From Candidatus Bipolaricaulota bacterium (GTDB lineage: Bacteria; Bipolaricaulota; Bipolaricaulia; RBG-16-55-9), in the NCBI GenBank assembly GCA_015487455.1, contig WFPR01000254.1:1-20809 (forward strand): DNA of 20,809 nucleotides, read 5' to 3'. The position numbers and the translations under genes were made by a program. Shown in pieces: positions 19,163 to 20,809 of this stretch. Below the pieces are notes generated by a model that saw only the letters and a program-made list of their open reading frames with translations, was not told the origin of the DNA and searched no databases. The number at the start of each line of letters is the position of its first letter. Within the stretch, counting starts at the first letter, position 1.

Positions 19163-20809
19163 CTACTCGATCCCCTCGCTCCCGTCCACGAGCTCGATCT
19201 GCCATGGTCCCGTGACGACGATCTCCGGCCCGTTGTACTCCTGCAGCTCGCCCGTCACGGCGATCGTCCGCCCTTGGAGCGCGAAGAGGTCCAGGCCGCT
19301 GCCGTCGAACCGCCCCAGCTCCAGCGCGCAGCTGGGGATGAAGGCCGTAAAGTCCGTCTCGCGCTCGTCCCGCCCCCCGGCGTTGAGGAAGACGTGGCCG
19401 GCGCGGCTGAGCCGGGGGCGGTTCTGGACGGTGAAGCGCACCGTCACCACCCGCCCCTCGTAGCGCCGCAGCTCGCGTTCCGCCTCCTCGGCCGTGAGCG
19501 TGGGGATCCCCTCGGGCACCTCGACCCTCACGACGTCGGAGTACGGGGACCACGCGCCGTCGGGGGCCTGCGCCCGCAGCCGGTACGCGTACGCCCGGCC
19601 GGGTTGGACGGCCCGATCGATGAAGTACCAGGCCCAGCCCGGCGCAAAATCAACGCGCTCGCACCCCTCTCGCCCTCGGCCCTGAGCCCGACCCCGAGCT
19701 TGAGCTCGAGGGTCGAGGCGGCAGATCTCGTAGCGCTCGACGACGCCCAGCGCCTTGGGCCGCCACAGGAGGAGCGCCGCGGCCCGCGCCACGGCGAAGG
19801 GCCGCCGCTCCGGGCGCGGCGGGACCTCCGCGCTCGTCTCGTAGCGCTCGGCGTCCCCCTTGAGCGCCGCGAAGCGCTCAAGATACCGCCTCGCGATCGC
19901 CTCGTCGCGAATGACGAGCAGATTCTCGTCGTTGCGCGTCATGCCGCTCTTCGACCAGTTGGCCGAGCCCGTGACGACGACCCGCTCGTCGACGACGGCG
20001 AACTTGTGGTGGAGCAGCCCCGGCAGCGCGTCGACCGCCCCGACCCCCTCGGCCAACAGCTCGTCAATTTCAGCGTACAGGCAGCCGTCGAGCGCGGTGA
20101 AGTCCCAGACGGCGTCCACCGTCACGCCGCGCGCCCGCGCCTCGTTGAGGGCTCTATACAGCTCGTCGTCCGTGAGGGTGAAGAGCGCCAGGGCGATCGA
20201 GCGCCGGGCCTCGCGCAGGAGCCGGAGCAGCCGCGCCCGGGGGCGGTCGCTCGGCGAGAAGTACGCCTCCACGGGGACGCCCGCGACGGCGAAGCGCTCG
20301 TCGTTCAGGTCGCGCTTTTCGGGGCCGAAGCGCCCACGGGCGAACATCTCCTCGAACTCGAGCTCGTAAGCGCGGGCGAGCCTCGGGCTCTCGATCCTCA
20401 GGGCGTCGTTCGCGTCGTGGTAGAGGCTGCCCGACGTCCAGTTGGCCGACCCCGTCCAGACGATGCGTCCGTCGACGATCGCGAACTTGTGGTGCATCAA
20501 GCGGGGGTTGTCGTCCCAGCGCACCTCGACGCACCCCGGAAGCTCGACGTCCGCGTTGACGGGGTCGCGCTCCAGGACGAGCCGGACGCGTACGCCGCGG
20601 TCGCAGGCCCGCGCCAGCGCGTCGAGAACGGCGGGGGCCGTCACGCGATAGACGGCCGCGTCCAGGCGGGCCCGGGCGGCGTCCAACGCCTTGATGAGCT
20701 GGGCGGCGAGCGCGTCCTCGCGCCCCCACGGGTCGTTGAAGAAGACGCTCAGACGCCCGCTTTGGTCGTTGACGCGGCTCGGGCTCGAGGCCCCCTCTTC
20801 TCCCTCTCC
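19163..20809 (-). CDS. Phospholipase D-like nuclease/phosphodiesterase with C-terminal extra domains (5' end beyond window)
   Basis: The reading frame stays open to the right edge, so the gene starts outside; 548 residues are visible. Residues near the edge, RLSVFFNDPW, fit the beginning of a PLD domain. Two HKD motifs are intact: MHHKFAIVD (about residues 105-112) and LHHKFAVVD (about 266-273), each followed by TGSANW. Both are needed for one active site. After them comes a fibronectin-III-like stretch (about 355-440, with YAYRLRAQAP and SPYSDVVRVEV) interrupted by an Arg/Gln/Gly-rich insert. An OB-fold-like domain follows (about 445-548, with GRVVTVRFTVQN and YNGPEIVVTGPWQIEL). The role may be nuclease or phospholipase. 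A signal peptide would tell, but the N-terminus is not visible. Confidence 0.85.
   Translation of the reverse strand, partial: GEGEEGASSPSRVNDQSGRLSVFFNDPWGREDALAAQLIKALDAARARLDAAVYRVTAPAVLDALARACDRGVRVRLVLERDPVNADVELPGCVEVRWDDNPRLMHHKFAIVDGRIVWTGSANWTSGSLYHDANDALRIESPRLARAYELEFEEMFARGRFGPEKRDLNDERFAVAGVPVEAYFSPSDRPRARLLRLLREARRSIALALFTLTDDELYRALNEARARGVTVDAVWDFTALDGCLYAEIDELLAEGVGAVDALPGLLHHKFAVVDERVVVTGSANWSKSGMTRNDENLLVIRDEAIARRYLERFAALKGDAERYETSAEVPPRPERRPFAVARAAALLLWRPKALGVVERYEICRLDPRAQARGRAQGRGREGCERVDFAPGWAWYFIDRAVQPGRAYAYRLRAQAPDGAWSPYSDVVRVEVPEGIPTLTAEEAERELRRYEGRVVTVRFTVQNRPRLSRAGHVFLNAGGRDERETDFTAFIPSCALELGRFDGSGLDLFALQGRTIAVTGELQEYNGPEIVVTGPWQIELVDGSEGIE

Overview
The window is one contiguous piece of a GC-rich (roughly two-thirds GC by eye), gene-dense bacterial chromosome. 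Its genes are ordinary bacterial families: an ABC sugar importer with a trehalose-making glycosyltransferase, a ROK regulator, PEP carboxylase, GalT, MnmA, DUF501, NfeD and stomatin. Promoters follow the sigma70 pattern (several perfect TTGACA and TATAAT elements) and most start codons have GGAGG-type ribosome sites. TreT, the long form of NfeD and a GalT-like protein suggest a thermophilic or thermotolerant lineage, but the phylum cannot be fixed from this window. No mobile elements, CRISPR arrays, rRNA or tRNA genes are visible.

Layout. (1) 1-6200, minus strand: a trehalose/maltose-type operon in the order ROK regulator, malE, malF, malG, treT, driven by a promoter at 6154-6182 with a likely operator at 6130-6149. 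A strong hairpin separates malE from malF. (2) 6200-10052, minus strand: an inositol-dehydrogenase-like oxidoreductase followed by PEP carboxylase, whose 3' end runs directly into the ROK promoter. (3) 10116-12371, plus strand: galT (probably leaderless) and malK, the likely ATPase of the importer, under its own TATAAT promoter. (4) 12401-14805: long-form NfeD membrane protease and its usual partner stomatin/slipin, here divergent from a 62-bp spacer. (5) 14821-16628, minus strand: a membrane-anchored protein of unknown function followed by a PduS/RnfC-like flavoprotein that lacks iron-sulfur motifs. (6) 16727-17818, plus strand: mnmA, overlapping tail to tail with a minus-strand membrane-anchored cupredoxin-like protein whose copper site is degenerate. 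(7) 18401-18916, minus strand: a DUF501 protein. (8) 18983-19134, plus strand: an apparent small RNA gene with a TATAAT box, four stem-loops and a rho-independent terminator. (9) 19163 to the right edge, minus strand: a phospholipase-D-like protein with added C-terminal domains, 5' end outside the window.

How the genes fit together. MalEFG plus MalK would import a disaccharide, most likely trehalose or maltose. TreT interconverts trehalose with glucose and NDP-glucose, and GalT may handle related nucleotide-sugar chemistry. The ROK protein is probably the autoregulated repressor. PEP carboxylase is anaplerotic. NfeD/stomatin are membrane quality control. The item most worth following up is the 140-nt RNA at 18995-19134: three of its four hairpins present C-rich loops, one containing CCUCC, the complement of a Shine-Dalgarno sequence.
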